64,000 nt of DNA from Wukongibacter sp050859025. GTDB lineage: Bacteria; Bacillota; Clostridia; Peptostreptococcales; Caminicellaceae. Position 1 is the stretch's first letter. Every line of letters starts with the position of its first letter. The stretch lies in NCBI RefSeq assembly GCF_050859025.1, contig NZ_CP138200.1:124001-188000 (forward strand), written 5' to 3'. Positions 52,125 through 61,080 of this stretch are shown piece after piece. The position numbers and the translations under genes were made by a program. The notes under the pieces were generated by a model. That model was not told the origin of the DNA, made no database searches, and saw only the letters and a program-made list of their open reading frames with translations.

Positions 52125-52943
52125 TTATTTAATACCAACTATTTTTTTGAATTTATCTATGCCTATTTTATGAGAAATGCTATACCTTTTTAACTTTAGC
52201 ATATTATCCCCTGGTTTTACCCTTCCACGGCGAGTGGTAAATGCCATTTTAAAGTCTAGGGATTTTAACATCTTTAGGGTATTTCTATTATACTGACCAT
52301 AAGGATATGCAAGAGATGTTGTATTTAACAGTTCCTTTGATCTTTTAAGATCATCGAAAACAATTTCCTTTGGCTGTACAACTAAAAAGCTCTTCTTCCT
52401 ATTTTTTAATTTATGTAAGTTATGTGTATGGCTTGCGTATTCAAATACGTCTTCGGATGCTTTCATTTCCGACCAACTTAAATATTGTAAAGCATTAGGA
52501 TTAAAAGGAACTGTTTTTTCCTCTATTAAAGTTGTAATCATAAAAATCGAGGCATTGAAATTATATTTTTTTAGAATTGGATATGCATAGGTATAGTTGC
52601 TTTTATACCCATCATCAAAGGTTATCAATACGCTATTTTTTTTAAGCTTAATTTCGCCCTTTAAAAAACTTTCTAATTCACTAAGCGTGATAGTATTAAA
52701 ATTATTATCATGTAGAAGCTTCATATGTTTCTCAAAAGTTTCAGTTGATAAAACAGAATCATTGTTTTGGTATGGATTCTCAGCATTCTTCAAAAGGTGG
52801 TGATACATTAAAATAGGAATTTTTTTTGCATATTTAGTATTAGCCTCTTCATTAGCACCTAAGGCATACAGTGTTATTAAGCTTGAACCAATAATTAATA
52901 AGGTAAAAAAAATAGTTAAATACTTTTTTGTCAAATTTCTCAT
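52125..52943 (-). CDS. Polysaccharide deacetylase (NodB/CE4) family protein
   Basis: 272 residues with an N-terminal signal/anchor (KKYLTIFFTLLIIGSSLITLYALG), then a CE4 domain: LMYHHLLK, LITFDDGYKSNY (metal-binding DD), ASHTHNLHKL (His-x3-His) and SLAYPYGQYN. It probably removes acetyl groups from cell-wall or capsule N-acetyl sugars outside the membrane. Start chosen at ATG complementary to 52941-52943, with AGAGGGG about ten bases upstream. Single gene with no terminator recognised except flanking repeats. Confidence 0.9.
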   Translation of the reverse strand: MRNLTKKYLTIFFTLLIIGSSLITLYALGANEEANTKYAKKIPILMYHHLLKNAENPYQNNDSVLSTETFEKHMKLLHDNNFNTITLSELESFLKGEIKLKKNSVLITFDDGYKSNYTYAYPILKKYNFNASIFMITTLIEEKTVPFNPNALQYLSWSEMKASEDVFEYASHTHNLHKLKNRKKSFLVVQPKEIVFDDLKRSKELLNTTSLAYPYGQYNRNTLKMLKSLDFKMAFTTRRGRVKPGDNMLKLKRYSISHKIGIDKFKKIVGIK

Positions 52944-53184
52944 ACAATAGTCCCCTCTTACAAATGTCATATAGTATACTTAAATCAAATACATAGTAAA
53001 ATATAACATAAATTGTAGTATATTGTAAGATTAAAACGAAAAAATGCTAGTAAATAATTTGTGATTATAGGGGGAGATGATAAGAAAAAAAGTGTTTTGA
53101 GAATCTAAGTAGTCCAAAATAAATATAAGAAAATGACTGTACATTATTAAACCTCAACATAGGCCAAAATTAATATAATAAACC

Positions 53185-53213
53185 TTGACAAAGTATGCAT
53201 AATTTTATATATT
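53185..53213 (+). promoter_or_regulatory. Sigma-A promoter of the metG leader
   Basis: TTGACA, 17-bp spacer, TATATT, about 35 bp upstream of the T-box region. Confidence 0.65.
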
Positions 53214-53247
53214 TTATAGTATAATATAGGCATTACAAAATCACATT

Positions 53248-53552
53248 AAATGTAATGATGGGAAGAGTAAGTATATAGTTTTAGTCTTAGAGAGCTGGGA
53301 AAGGTGAAAGCCAGCACTAAAAAGTATACTGAAGATGGCCCCTGAACTATCTGATTGAAACTCAAATATACAACTTTGTGCTTATAATATAAGGTTGATA
53401 TTTACAGTAGATCAGGTCGGGTTTGTATCCGTTAAAAATGCAAGGTGATGACTAGTCACTTACCGAGTTCATTGTGGTAACATAATGATGAAATAGGGTG
53501 GTAGCGCGAGATATCCTCGTCCCTTTACTTAGGGACGAGGTTTTTATTTTTG
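53248..53552 (+). ncRNA. Methionine T-box leader
   Basis: T-box riboswitch. Stem I has AATGATGGGAAGAGTAAGTA, AGAGAGCTGGGAAAGGTG and GAAAGCCAGC. On the right side the specifier loop reads GAAG-ATG-GCCCCTGAAC, giving codon AUG (53335-53337), methionine. The antiterminator T-box is AGGGTGGTAGCGCG (about 53496), whose UGGU fits a tRNA ending ACCA. A terminator stem TCCTCGTCCC / GGGACGAGG plus TTTTTATTTTT follows (53514-53550). Uncharged tRNA-Met would therefore turn on metG downstream. Confidence 0.93.
53514..53552 (+). terminator. T-box terminator
   Basis: CCTCGTCCCTTTA / CTTAGGGACGAGG region followed by TTTTTATTTTT. Confidence 0.9.
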
Positions 53553-53598
53553 GTCAAAAGAATATTGTTAGAATAATACTATGGTGTTTAAGCTAGCT

Positions 53599-53680
53599 AT
53601 ATAGGGTTCAAATAGTAGAACTTAATTTATACATGTACAAATACTCAGTGTTTCTGGGAGTTTTGACTGGAATCTCTATA
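53599..53680. repeat. Family B repeat, right arm deleted
   Basis: TATAGGGTTCAAATAGTAG ... CTGGGAGTTTT joined to GACTGGAATCTCTATA. It lies between the T-box terminator and metG. Confidence 0.7.
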
Positions 53681-53756
53681 ATGTAAATTAGAGAGATAGA
53701 AAGAATTAGTATGTAGTTTATCTAGGGATTATAAATAATGAATATTATAGTCATAA

Positions 53757-53855
53757 TATAAACAACTTCAAAACTAAAAATATTCATCGAAAAATAATAA
53801 ACGTTCCAACATTTTTTTAGATGAATATTTTAAACATCAACGTTGGTTATCTATA
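53757..53855. repeat. Family C-like repeat
   Basis: AACAACTTCAAAAC ... AAAATATTCATCG / AGATGAATATTTT ... CATCAACGTTGGTT. Also between the T-box and metG. Confidence 0.5.
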
Positions 53856-53989
53856 TTAAGAAATGATTATTAATATGAGATGTAGGTCAAGCTATGATCT
53901 AATAATAGATAATAACAATATATTATATGTAGGTTTTATTTAGGAAATTTCACATAAATACTTAATTTCAATTACAAGGAGGAATTAAA

Positions 53990-55933
53990 ATGAGTAAAGG
54001 AAGATATTACATCACAACCCCTATATATTATCCAAGCTCAAAGCTTCATATAGGGCATACTTATACTACAGTAGCTGCCGACGCAATGGCTAGGTTTAAA
54101 AGAGCTACTGGATATGATGTAAAGTTCCTGACCGGAACAGATGAGCATGGTCAGAAGATTGAGAGAGTGGCTAAGGAGCATGGAGTGGCTCCAAAGGAAT
54201 ACTTAGATAAGATAGTAGGCGAAATCAAGGAACTTTGGAAAACAATGGAGATTTCCTATGATATATTTATCAGAACAACCGATGACTATCATGAGAGAAG
54301 AGTACAGCAGATTTTTGAGAAGCTTTATGACAAGGGAGATATCTATAAGAGTAACTATGAGGGATGGTACTGTACACCATGTGAATCCTTTTGGACAGAA
54401 ACACAACTAGCCGATGGAAAGTGTCCTGACTGTGGGAGAGACGTGGAGCTTACTAAGGAAGAGGCATACTTTTTTAAGCTTTCAAAGTATCAGGATAGAC
54501 TTTTAAAGTTATTTGAAGAGAATCCAGAGTTTCTAGAGCCAGTATCAAGAAAAAATGAAATGATTAACAACTTTCTAAAGCCAGGCTTAGAGGATCTTTG
54601 TATTACTAGAACTTCCTTTGACTGGGGTATCCCAGTACCATTTGATAAAAAGCATGTTATATACGTATGGCTCGATGCCCTAAGCAACTATATAACTGCC
54701 TTAGGTTATCCAGAAGAGCAGGAAGGTGACTATGCGAAGTTCTGGCCTGCTGACGTACATTTAGTAGGTAAGGAGATAGTGAGATTCCATACAATAATAT
54801 GGCCAGCAATGTTGATGGCTTTAGATATTCCTCTTCCTAAGAAGGTGTTTGGACATGGATGGATTTTACTTGAAGGTGGAAAGATGTCTAAGTCCAAAGG
54901 GAATGTAGTAGACCCTGTAATACTAGTAGAAAGATATGGAGTAGACGCTTTAAAATACTTCCTACTTCGTGAGTATTCATTTGGTCAAGATGGGGTATTT
55001 ACTAATGAGGTATTGTTAAATAGAATAAATTCCGACCTTGCAAATGACCTTGGAAATCTAGTGAGCAGAACGGTAGCTATGATAGAGAAATATAATGGTG
55101 GCATTGTACCTAAGCCGAATGAGGAGGGCGAATTTGATGCAGACCTTAAAAAAGTAGCTACTTCTGCGTGGTCAAAGGTAGAAGAAAGAATGAATAATTT
55201 AGACTTCAGCAATGCCCTTGAGGAGATATGGAAGATAGTAAGAAGATCAAATAAATATATAGATGAAACTATGCCGTGGGTTTTAGCTAAGGATGAAGAA
55301 AATAAGGAAAGGTTAGATACGGTACTTTATAACCTAGCAGATACCATAAGAATTATCTCAGTTCTTATTCAGCCATTTATGGATAATACGGCAAGAAAGA
55401 TATGGGTACAGCTTGGAATTGATGAAGGGCCTTCTACAAGCTGGGAAGCTTCTATGGAAGCCGGCAAGATAGAGACAGGAATTAAGGTTCACAAGCAAGC
55501 AGCTTTATTCCCACGAATAGATGTAAAGAAGGAACTAGAAGAGCTTGAAAAAATGAATAAGAAAAATGATAAAAAAGAGGAAAAGAAACAGAAGAAAGAA
55601 AGTAAAGAGGAAAAGGATGAAATCACAATTGATGATTTCTTTAAGGTGGACCTGAAGGTTGCTGAGGTTATAGAAGCTGAGAAGCATCCAAAGGCAGATA
55701 AATTATTGGTTCTACAGCTTAAGGTAGGAGAGGAAACTAGACAGGTAGTTTCTGGAATAGCAAAGCATTATAAGCCTGAAGATCTAGTAGGTATGAAGGT
55801 GGTACTTGTAGCTAATCTAAAGCCTGTGAAGCTTAGAGGAATAGAATCTCAAGGTATGATACTAGCCGCAACAGCAGATGATAAATTGACTTTAGTTGAG
55901 GCAGATATTGAAAGTGGAAGTACAGTAAGTTAA
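53990..55933 (+). CDS. metG: Methionyl-tRNA synthetase
   Basis: Charges tRNA-Met with methionine. 647 residues: Rossmann catalytic domain with HIGH (SSKLHIGHTYTT, about 20-24), zinc-knuckle CTPCESFW ... CPDCG (about 127-148), KMSKS loop (GGKMSKSKGN, about 297-306), anticodon-binding helices, a Lys/Glu-rich linker (about 515-545) and a C-terminal tRNA-binding OB domain (DLKVAEVIEAEKHPKADKLL). ATG at 53990 with AGGAGG upstream. Controlled by the methionine T-box upstream. In place after abrB in the conserved order, though 28 kb away. Confidence 0.97.
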   Translation: MSKGRYYITTPIYYPSSKLHIGHTYTTVAADAMARFKRATGYDVKFLTGTDEHGQKIERVAKEHGVAPKEYLDKIVGEIKELWKTMEISYDIFIRTTDDYHERRVQQIFEKLYDKGDIYKSNYEGWYCTPCESFWTETQLADGKCPDCGRDVELTKEEAYFFKLSKYQDRLLKLFEENPEFLEPVSRKNEMINNFLKPGLEDLCITRTSFDWGIPVPFDKKHVIYVWLDALSNYITALGYPEEQEGDYAKFWPADVHLVGKEIVRFHTIIWPAMLMALDIPLPKKVFGHGWILLEGGKMSKSKGNVVDPVILVERYGVDALKYFLLREYSFGQDGVFTNEVLLNRINSDLANDLGNLVSRTVAMIEKYNGGIVPKPNEEGEFDADLKKVATSAWSKVEERMNNLDFSNALEEIWKIVRRSNKYIDETMPWVLAKDEENKERLDTVLYNLADTIRIISVLIQPFMDNTARKIWVQLGIDEGPSTSWEASMEAGKIETGIKVHKQAALFPRIDVKKELEELEKMNKKNDKKEEKKQKKESKEEKDEITIDDFFKVDLKVAEVIEAEKHPKADKLLVLQLKVGEETRQVVSGIAKHYKPEDLVGMKVVLVANLKPVKLRGIESQGMILAATADDKLTLVEADIESGSTVS

Positions 55934-55940
55934 TATATAT

Positions 55941-55985
55941 ATATATATAGCTAGCAGTCGTTATAAGCTGCTAGCTATATTTTTA
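55941..55985 (+). terminator. Rho-independent terminator after metG
   Basis: ATAGCTAGCAG / CTGCTAGCTAT stem followed by ATTTTTAT. Confidence 0.85.
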
Positions 55986-56045
55986 TAACACATAGAAAAT
56001 TATAAACTTAATAAGTTTCTGTATAAATATAATTTTTTTAAAACT
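55983..56045. repeat. Family H repeat
   Basis: TTATAACACATAGAAAATTATAAACTTA, diverged copy of 28384-28445. Confidence 0.4.
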
Positions 56046-56081
56046 CTTTATAAAGGGCTTTTTTATGAAAAGGAGGGTAGT

Positions 56082-58124
56082 ATGAAGAAAAAACTAATTC
56101 TTATCACTTTTGAAATTGCTCCTAAGGAAAAGTATGTTAAAGACCTAAGAGATTTTTTTGGAGAATACTTAGATGTCGAAGGTTACAGTATAAAGGAAGG
56201 TATAAATCATGCTATTCATGGTGATCTTACTCTTATAACATTTTCAGGTTTAACCAATATTGCAAAGGAATACCTGCCCGATGAAATGGAAATCATCTAT
56301 CTGAACAGGACCTTTAAAAAAGGCAGCTTTGAACAATTAAATGATATTCCTCAAGGTACAAAGGCCATACTAGTAAATAACAGTAAATTTGGTGCCATAG
56401 ATACGATATCACTTTTATATGAAATGGGAATCAAGCATATAGATTTTACTCCTGTATATCCTAATATGGATAATATACCGGATTTAGAATATGCGGTAAC
56501 GCCAGGACAGCTCCATCATATTCCGAGGAATGTAAAAAAGATTATAGATATTGGTTGGAGAGTCATCGATATATCCACCCTAATGAATATAATTACTAAA
56601 CTAAATATATTAAATGATGAGCTTGATGAAAGATTAGAACAATATTTAAAAACAATAGTTCCCATTAGTCATGGTCTTCACTTTATCTTCAATAGTACAA
56701 ATAAAATAAAGAATGAGTTAAATATAATTTTGGATGTAATTGATGATGGGGTAATAGTAATAGATAAGGATTATAAAGTTATACATTATAATAGATCAAT
56801 AGAAAGTATATTAGAGATTAGCGAAAAAAGTATTATAGGTAAATATATAAAGGACATTATATTTTCCTACCCTCCTATAGAAAACCTATTGAAAGAAGAC
56901 TATATAGAAAATTGTATAATAAAACATTCCTCAACTGGCAAAAGTTTAGTTGTAACTAAGAGGCCTATAAAGGTGGGTAGTAGAACCTATGGACATGTTT
57001 TAATTATTAAGGATAAGTCTGAGATAGAAAATTTAGAAAATCAATTAAGAAAACAGTTTATTGATAGAGGATATATAGCCAAATATAGGTTTGAAGACAT
57101 AGTAGGAGTTAGTGAGAATTTGATAAAATGTAAGGCCAAAGCTAAAAAAATTAGCGGAATAGAGGCACCTGTGTTAATCATAGGAGAGAGTGGAACCGGT
57201 AAAGAATTGTTTGCTCAAGCTATTCATAATAATTCTAAAAGAAAAAATAGACCCTTCTTAGGGATAAATTGTGCTTCATTATCTTCTGATTTATTGGAGA
57301 GTGAATTATTTGGTTATGAGGAAGGAGCATTTACGGGTGCAAGAAAGGGTGGCAAAAAAGGACTGTTTGAGCTGGCCCATATGGGAAGCCTGTTTTTAGA
57401 TGAGATAGGTGAATTGCCGATGTACATGCAGGCCAAGCTACTAAGAGTTTTACAGGAAAAAGAAGTTATGAGAATCGGAGGAATTAAGATTATTCCCATT
57501 GATGTTAGGATTATAGCGGCTACAAATCAAAATCTAAAAAAATTAGTGAAGGAAGGTAGATTCAGAAAGGATTTATATTACAGGCTAAATGTATTAACCT
57601 TGAATTTGCCTCCGCTTAGAGAGAGAAAGAAGGATATTCCATATTTAATAAAGGATGTTTTAGATAAAATTGGTGCCGATAATAAAAAAATAGATAAAGA
57701 GCTTAGAGATATTTTGATAAATCATTATTGGGATGGAAATATAAGAGAAATAAAGAATTGTATAGAGTATATGGCCTATATGGGAAATGAGTTATTAACT
57801 ATTAAGGATTTGCCTCCTGATTTTCTAAATGAGCTAGATGATTATAAAGAGAATCTTGAAGAAAAATTATTTCCTGAGCTGGTCTTTGAGGAAAATAAAT
57901 TAGCACTATATATTTTAAATATTTTAAGACATAGATCTGCTGGTAGAAGAGCCATATATAAAGAGGCTATTAAAGATGGCTTGGATATATCTGAGCACAA
58001 AGTGAGAAAGATTATGGATTTTCTACATCATAAGGGATTAATATCCTATGGTAATGGCAGGATGGGTAGTAGATTGACCAATAAAGGTATGAAGATAATT
58101 TCAAATAATGAGCTTATGGGATGA
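56082..58124 (+). CDS. PrpR-N/PAS sigma-54 activator with winged-helix C-terminus
   Basis: 680 residues: an N-terminal receptor domain like the PrpR-N ligand-binding region (about 1-190), a PAS domain (about 215-330), an AAA+ domain with Walker A GESGTGKE (about 368) and intact GAFTGA (YEEGAFTGARKG, about 415), then LRERKKDIPYL and WDGNIREIKN. The C-terminal 70 residues (RRAIYKEAIKDGLDISEHKVRKIMDFL, GRMGSRLTNKG) look like a winged helix instead of the Fis HTH. Divergence in the DNA-binding part suggests an unusual operator. The operon with a consensus -24/-12 promoter follows at 58240. Confidence 0.9.
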   Translation: MKKKLILITFEIAPKEKYVKDLRDFFGEYLDVEGYSIKEGINHAIHGDLTLITFSGLTNIAKEYLPDEMEIIYLNRTFKKGSFEQLNDIPQGTKAILVNNSKFGAIDTISLLYEMGIKHIDFTPVYPNMDNIPDLEYAVTPGQLHHIPRNVKKIIDIGWRVIDISTLMNIITKLNILNDELDERLEQYLKTIVPISHGLHFIFNSTNKIKNELNIILDVIDDGVIVIDKDYKVIHYNRSIESILEISEKSIIGKYIKDIIFSYPPIENLLKEDYIENCIIKHSSTGKSLVVTKRPIKVGSRTYGHVLIIKDKSEIENLENQLRKQFIDRGYIAKYRFEDIVGVSENLIKCKAKAKKISGIEAPVLIIGESGTGKELFAQAIHNNSKRKNRPFLGINCASLSSDLLESELFGYEEGAFTGARKGGKKGLFELAHMGSLFLDEIGELPMYMQAKLLRVLQEKEVMRIGGIKIIPIDVRIIAATNQNLKKLVKEGRFRKDLYYRLNVLTLNLPPLRERKKDIPYLIKDVLDKIGADNKKIDKELRDILINHYWDGNIREIKNCIEYMAYMGNELLTIKDLPPDFLNELDDYKENLEEKLFPELVFEENKLALYILNILRHRSAGRRAIYKEAIKDGLDISEHKVRKIMDFLHHKGLISYGNGRMGSRLTNKGMKIISNNELMG

Positions 58125-58125
58125 T

Positions 58126-58171
58126 AAGCGGGAGAGTTTGGGTGAATAGCCCGAAGTTCTCCCGCTTTTTT
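58126..58171 (+). terminator. Rho-independent terminator
   Basis: AAGCGGGAGA / TCTCCCGCTT stem followed by TTTTTTTAT, ending the activator gene. Confidence 0.92.
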
Positions 58172-58239
58172 TATAAGTTATTAATTTTTTGTAATGATTT
58201 TATGGGGGCTAGATAGAATTACCCCTATGATTAATAAAT

Positions 58240-58255
58240 TGGCACACAAATTGCA
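58240..58255 (+). promoter_or_regulatory. Sigma-54 (-24/-12) promoter, consensus match
   Basis: TGGCACACAAATTGCA: TGGCAC, 5-bp spacer, TTGCA, exactly the sigma-54 consensus spacing. It is 71 bp before the ATG at 58326. A partial dyad (ATGGGGG ... CCCCTAT) at about 58202-58228 could bind the activator. Confidence 0.85.
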
Positions 58256-58325
58256 TAAATATTTATTAGGAGTTGTAATAGCCATGTAAATGGAGAGAAA
58301 ACAAAGAAAATATTAAGAAAAGGGG

Positions 58326-59429
58326 ATGAGAACTATTGAAAAAAAATATGTAGAAGAAGTATATAATTATCTTCATTCAATACCTGAGATTGGTTGTAAT
58401 GAATATAAGACTTCAAAGTTTATAGGACAAGAATTGAAAAAATTTGGATACAAAGTTGTAGAGGGAATTGCGAATACTGGAATAATTGCATCAATAGAAA
58501 GTCAAGTAAAGGGGCCAGTTTTAGCAATAAGGGCAGATATGGATGCCCTTGAATTCGAGATAGAAGGAAAAAAGCTTAATATACATGCTTGTGGACATGA
58601 TGCTAATTCCTCTATGGTATTGGCCGCAGCAAAGGAAGTGGCTAAAGCAGGAATATCAAAAGGAAAGATCGTTTTTATATTTCAGCCAGCTGAAGAAATA
58701 TTAGGTGGAGCAAGTGAAATTGCTAAATCCGGGGCTATTGATGATGTAGAAGAGATAGTAGGTATACATTTAAGACCTATTCAGGAAGCAAAACTTGGTG
58801 AAGCAACTCCCGCATTATATCATGGAGCTTCAAAAACCATTAAGGTAAGGGTAAAGGGATTAGCATCTCATGGGGCTAGACCTCATTTAGGGGTAAATAC
58901 TATAGATGCAGCTGTGTTAGCGATTAATGCAGTTAATGCTATAAAGGTAGACCCGAGGGTTCCTCATTCAGCTAAAGTTACTAAGATTACTACTGCTGGA
59001 AGCTCTTACAATGTTATTCCAGATACAACTAATATGGTTCTTGATATAAGGGCTCAAACAAATGAGGTGATGAAAGAATTAGTAGAAAAAATTGTGAAGG
59101 CTATTAATACAGGAGTTGAAGCTGTAGGAGCAAAGGCAGAAGTAGAAGTTGGTACTGGTGTGCCAGCAGCAGAGTATAACGATGAAATGATTAATATATC
59201 TAAAGAAGCAATAACAGAGGTTTTAGGAAGTGCCTTAGAACCAATTGTCACACCGGGTGGGGAGGATTTTCATTTTTATACAAAGCTGCTTAATGTAAAA
59301 TCATCATATATAGGATTAGGTGCCAATTTGGTACCTGGATTACATCATCCTGAGATGAAATTTGATTTAAAGGCTTTAGAGTATGGAAAGGAAATTCTTG
59401 AGAAAATAGTTTTAAGAAGATTAACATAG
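58326..59429 (+). CDS. M20D-family amidohydrolase/peptidase
   Basis: 367-residue zinc aminoacylase/peptidase of the M20 family: HSIPEIGCNEYKTSKF, metal-binding AxMDAL (RADMDALEFEI), HACGHDANSSM, QPAEEILGGASE, HLRPIQEAKLGE and a C-terminal GGEDFHFYT and LHHPEM. It cleaves N-acyl or small peptide amides inside the cell. Expressed from the sigma-54 promoter just upstream. It is followed 30 bp later by a transporter gene, suggesting uptake and hydrolysis of an N-acylated amino acid or peptide. The start ATG 58326 has AAAAGGGG immediately upstream, rather close. Confidence 0.88.
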   Translation: MRTIEKKYVEEVYNYLHSIPEIGCNEYKTSKFIGQELKKFGYKVVEGIANTGIIASIESQVKGPVLAIRADMDALEFEIEGKKLNIHACGHDANSSMVLAAAKEVAKAGISKGKIVFIFQPAEEILGGASEIAKSGAIDDVEEIVGIHLRPIQEAKLGEATPALYHGASKTIKVRVKGLASHGARPHLGVNTIDAAVLAINAVNAIKVDPRVPHSAKVTKITTAGSSYNVIPDTTNMVLDIRAQTNEVMKELVEKIVKAINTGVEAVGAKAEVEVGTGVPAAEYNDEMINISKEAITEVLGSALEPIVTPGGEDFHFYTKLLNVKSSYIGLGANLVPGLHHPEMKFDLKALEYGKEILEKIVLRRLT

Positions 59430-59459
59430 TTATTGAAAAATATTGGAGGGGGAGTAAAA

Positions 59460-60869
59460 ATGACTAATACTATAAAAGAAAAGAAGAACAAAAGAAAGTT
59501 TAAGGTTCCAAACACATATACACTCATTATGATGTTTGTTATTGTAGCGGCTTTATTAACATACATTATACCCGCTGGTCAATATGAAATGGTTAAGGAC
59601 GAAGCAACGGGCAAAACTTTAATCAATCCACAGTCATTCCATTTTATAGAAAGAAATCCAGTAAGCATAGGAGACTTTTTGTTATCCATACCAGACGGTA
59701 TGAATGGAGCAGCGGGAATTATTTTTCTTACATTTCTTGTAGGTGGTTTCTTCCAGATAATTAATGATACAGGAGCAATTGATGCCACAATAAATTCATC
59801 AATAAACAAGCTTCAGAATAAAGCACTTTTAGTTATACCTATGATAATGGCATTAATGTCTATATTAGGAGCCCTAGGAATCGTTGTTAATGCTGCAATT
59901 GCATTTATTCCTATAGGAGTGGCATTGGCAAAAAAGTTAAAGCTAGATCCAGTCATTGGTGTTTCAATAATGTATATAGGTGCATATTCAGGATTTTGTG
60001 CAACCCCTATGGGCCCCTTCAATACAATCCTAGGACAGACAATAGCAGGTCTTCCTCTGATGTCAGGCTTTGGATTGAGATCTGCAGCATGGGCTGTAGT
60101 TTTCATAGTATCAGTATGGTATACAATGCGTTATGCTAAAAAACTTAAGAGCGATATTAACAACAGTGTTTTAGATGAGATAGAATGGATAGAAAAATCC
60201 GAAACAGCAAGTGAAGTAACAGATTTTAACTTAAGACATGGACTAATTTTATTTACACTTATAGCGGGTTTCGTAATATATGCATACGGTTCATTTAAGT
60301 TGCATTGGAGTCTTAGTTATCTAAGTGCAATGATGTTAGCCGTTGCGTTGATAAGCGGTTTGATAGGTAAGATGCATCCCGATGATATGGCAAAGTCATT
60401 CATTGCTGGATGTAAGAGCATGGTTTATGGAGCGTTGGTTATAGGATTTGCAAAATCAATCACAATACTATTAACAAAGGGTGAAATAATCCATTCAATT
60501 ATCTACTATTTATCCTTGCCATTAGGAAAAGTTACTCCAACCATTTCAGCCGTTTTTATGTTTTATATCAATTTAATCTTCAACTTTTTTGTACCTTCCG
60601 GTTCTGGACAAGCGATGGTTGTTATGCCGTTATTAGCGCCTATGGCGGATGTTATTAATGTAAGTAGACAGGTTGCTGTTTCTGCATATCAATATGGAGA
60701 TGGGTTCTCAAATACTATAATTCCTACTTCAGGAGTTTTGATGGCTGCTTTAGGAGTTGCAAAAGTACCTTATGAGAAATGGTTAAAGTATATGATGCCA
60801 TTATTTGGAATATGGGTATTGATAGGTACAATTGTAATAGCATTTGCAACAATAATAGGTTGGTCATAA
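59460..60869 (+). CDS. YfcC-family (DcuC/ArsB-like) membrane transporter
   Basis: 469-residue polytopic protein of the YfcC/COG1288 group: VPNTYTLIMMFVIVAALLTYIIPAGQYEM, FLTFLVGGFFQIINDTGAIDA and FNFFVPSGSGQAMVVMPLLAPMAD. Family members are predicted to carry amino acids, peptides or C4-dicarboxylates, without a firm substrate here. Start chosen at ATG 59460 with GGAGGGGG nine bases upstream. It is in an operon with the amidohydrolase and is closed by a terminator. Confidence 0.88.
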   Translation: MTNTIKEKKNKRKFKVPNTYTLIMMFVIVAALLTYIIPAGQYEMVKDEATGKTLINPQSFHFIERNPVSIGDFLLSIPDGMNGAAGIIFLTFLVGGFFQIINDTGAIDATINSSINKLQNKALLVIPMIMALMSILGALGIVVNAAIAFIPIGVALAKKLKLDPVIGVSIMYIGAYSGFCATPMGPFNTILGQTIAGLPLMSGFGLRSAAWAVVFIVSVWYTMRYAKKLKSDINNSVLDEIEWIEKSETASEVTDFNLRHGLILFTLIAGFVIYAYGSFKLHWSLSYLSAMMLAVALISGLIGKMHPDDMAKSFIAGCKSMVYGALVIGFAKSITILLTKGEIIHSIIYYLSLPLGKVTPTISAVFMFYINLIFNFFVPSGSGQAMVVMPLLAPMADVINVSRQVAVSAYQYGDGFSNTIIPTSGVLMAALGVAKVPYEKWLKYMMPLFGIWVLIGTIVIAFATIIGWS

Positions 60870-60972
60870 AAGGTAAACTTTTTTCGAATTTTATAACAAG
60901 AGTTATGAATAGGAAGAAAAAGCCAACTTATATATTAGAAACTATTGAAAGTAAAAGGATGGTAATATAATA

Positions 60973-61012
60973 TATAGCTAGTAGCTGATTGCTGCTAGCT
61001 ATAATTTTGTTT
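60973..61012 (+). terminator. Rho-independent terminator after the transporter
   Basis: TATAGCTAGTAGC / GCTGCTAGCTATA stem followed by ATTTTGTTTT. Confidence 0.8.
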
Positions 61013-61080
61013 TAGGAGTATTAGTGGAAATTTTAAACTGATACTTGGGAAATATATCAAACAAAGAGAGGAGAATATAA

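Noticed and set aside
60779..60970. Short forward frame overlapping the end of the YfcC-type transporter
   Set aside because: It is in a different frame inside the transporter end and runs into the terminator region.
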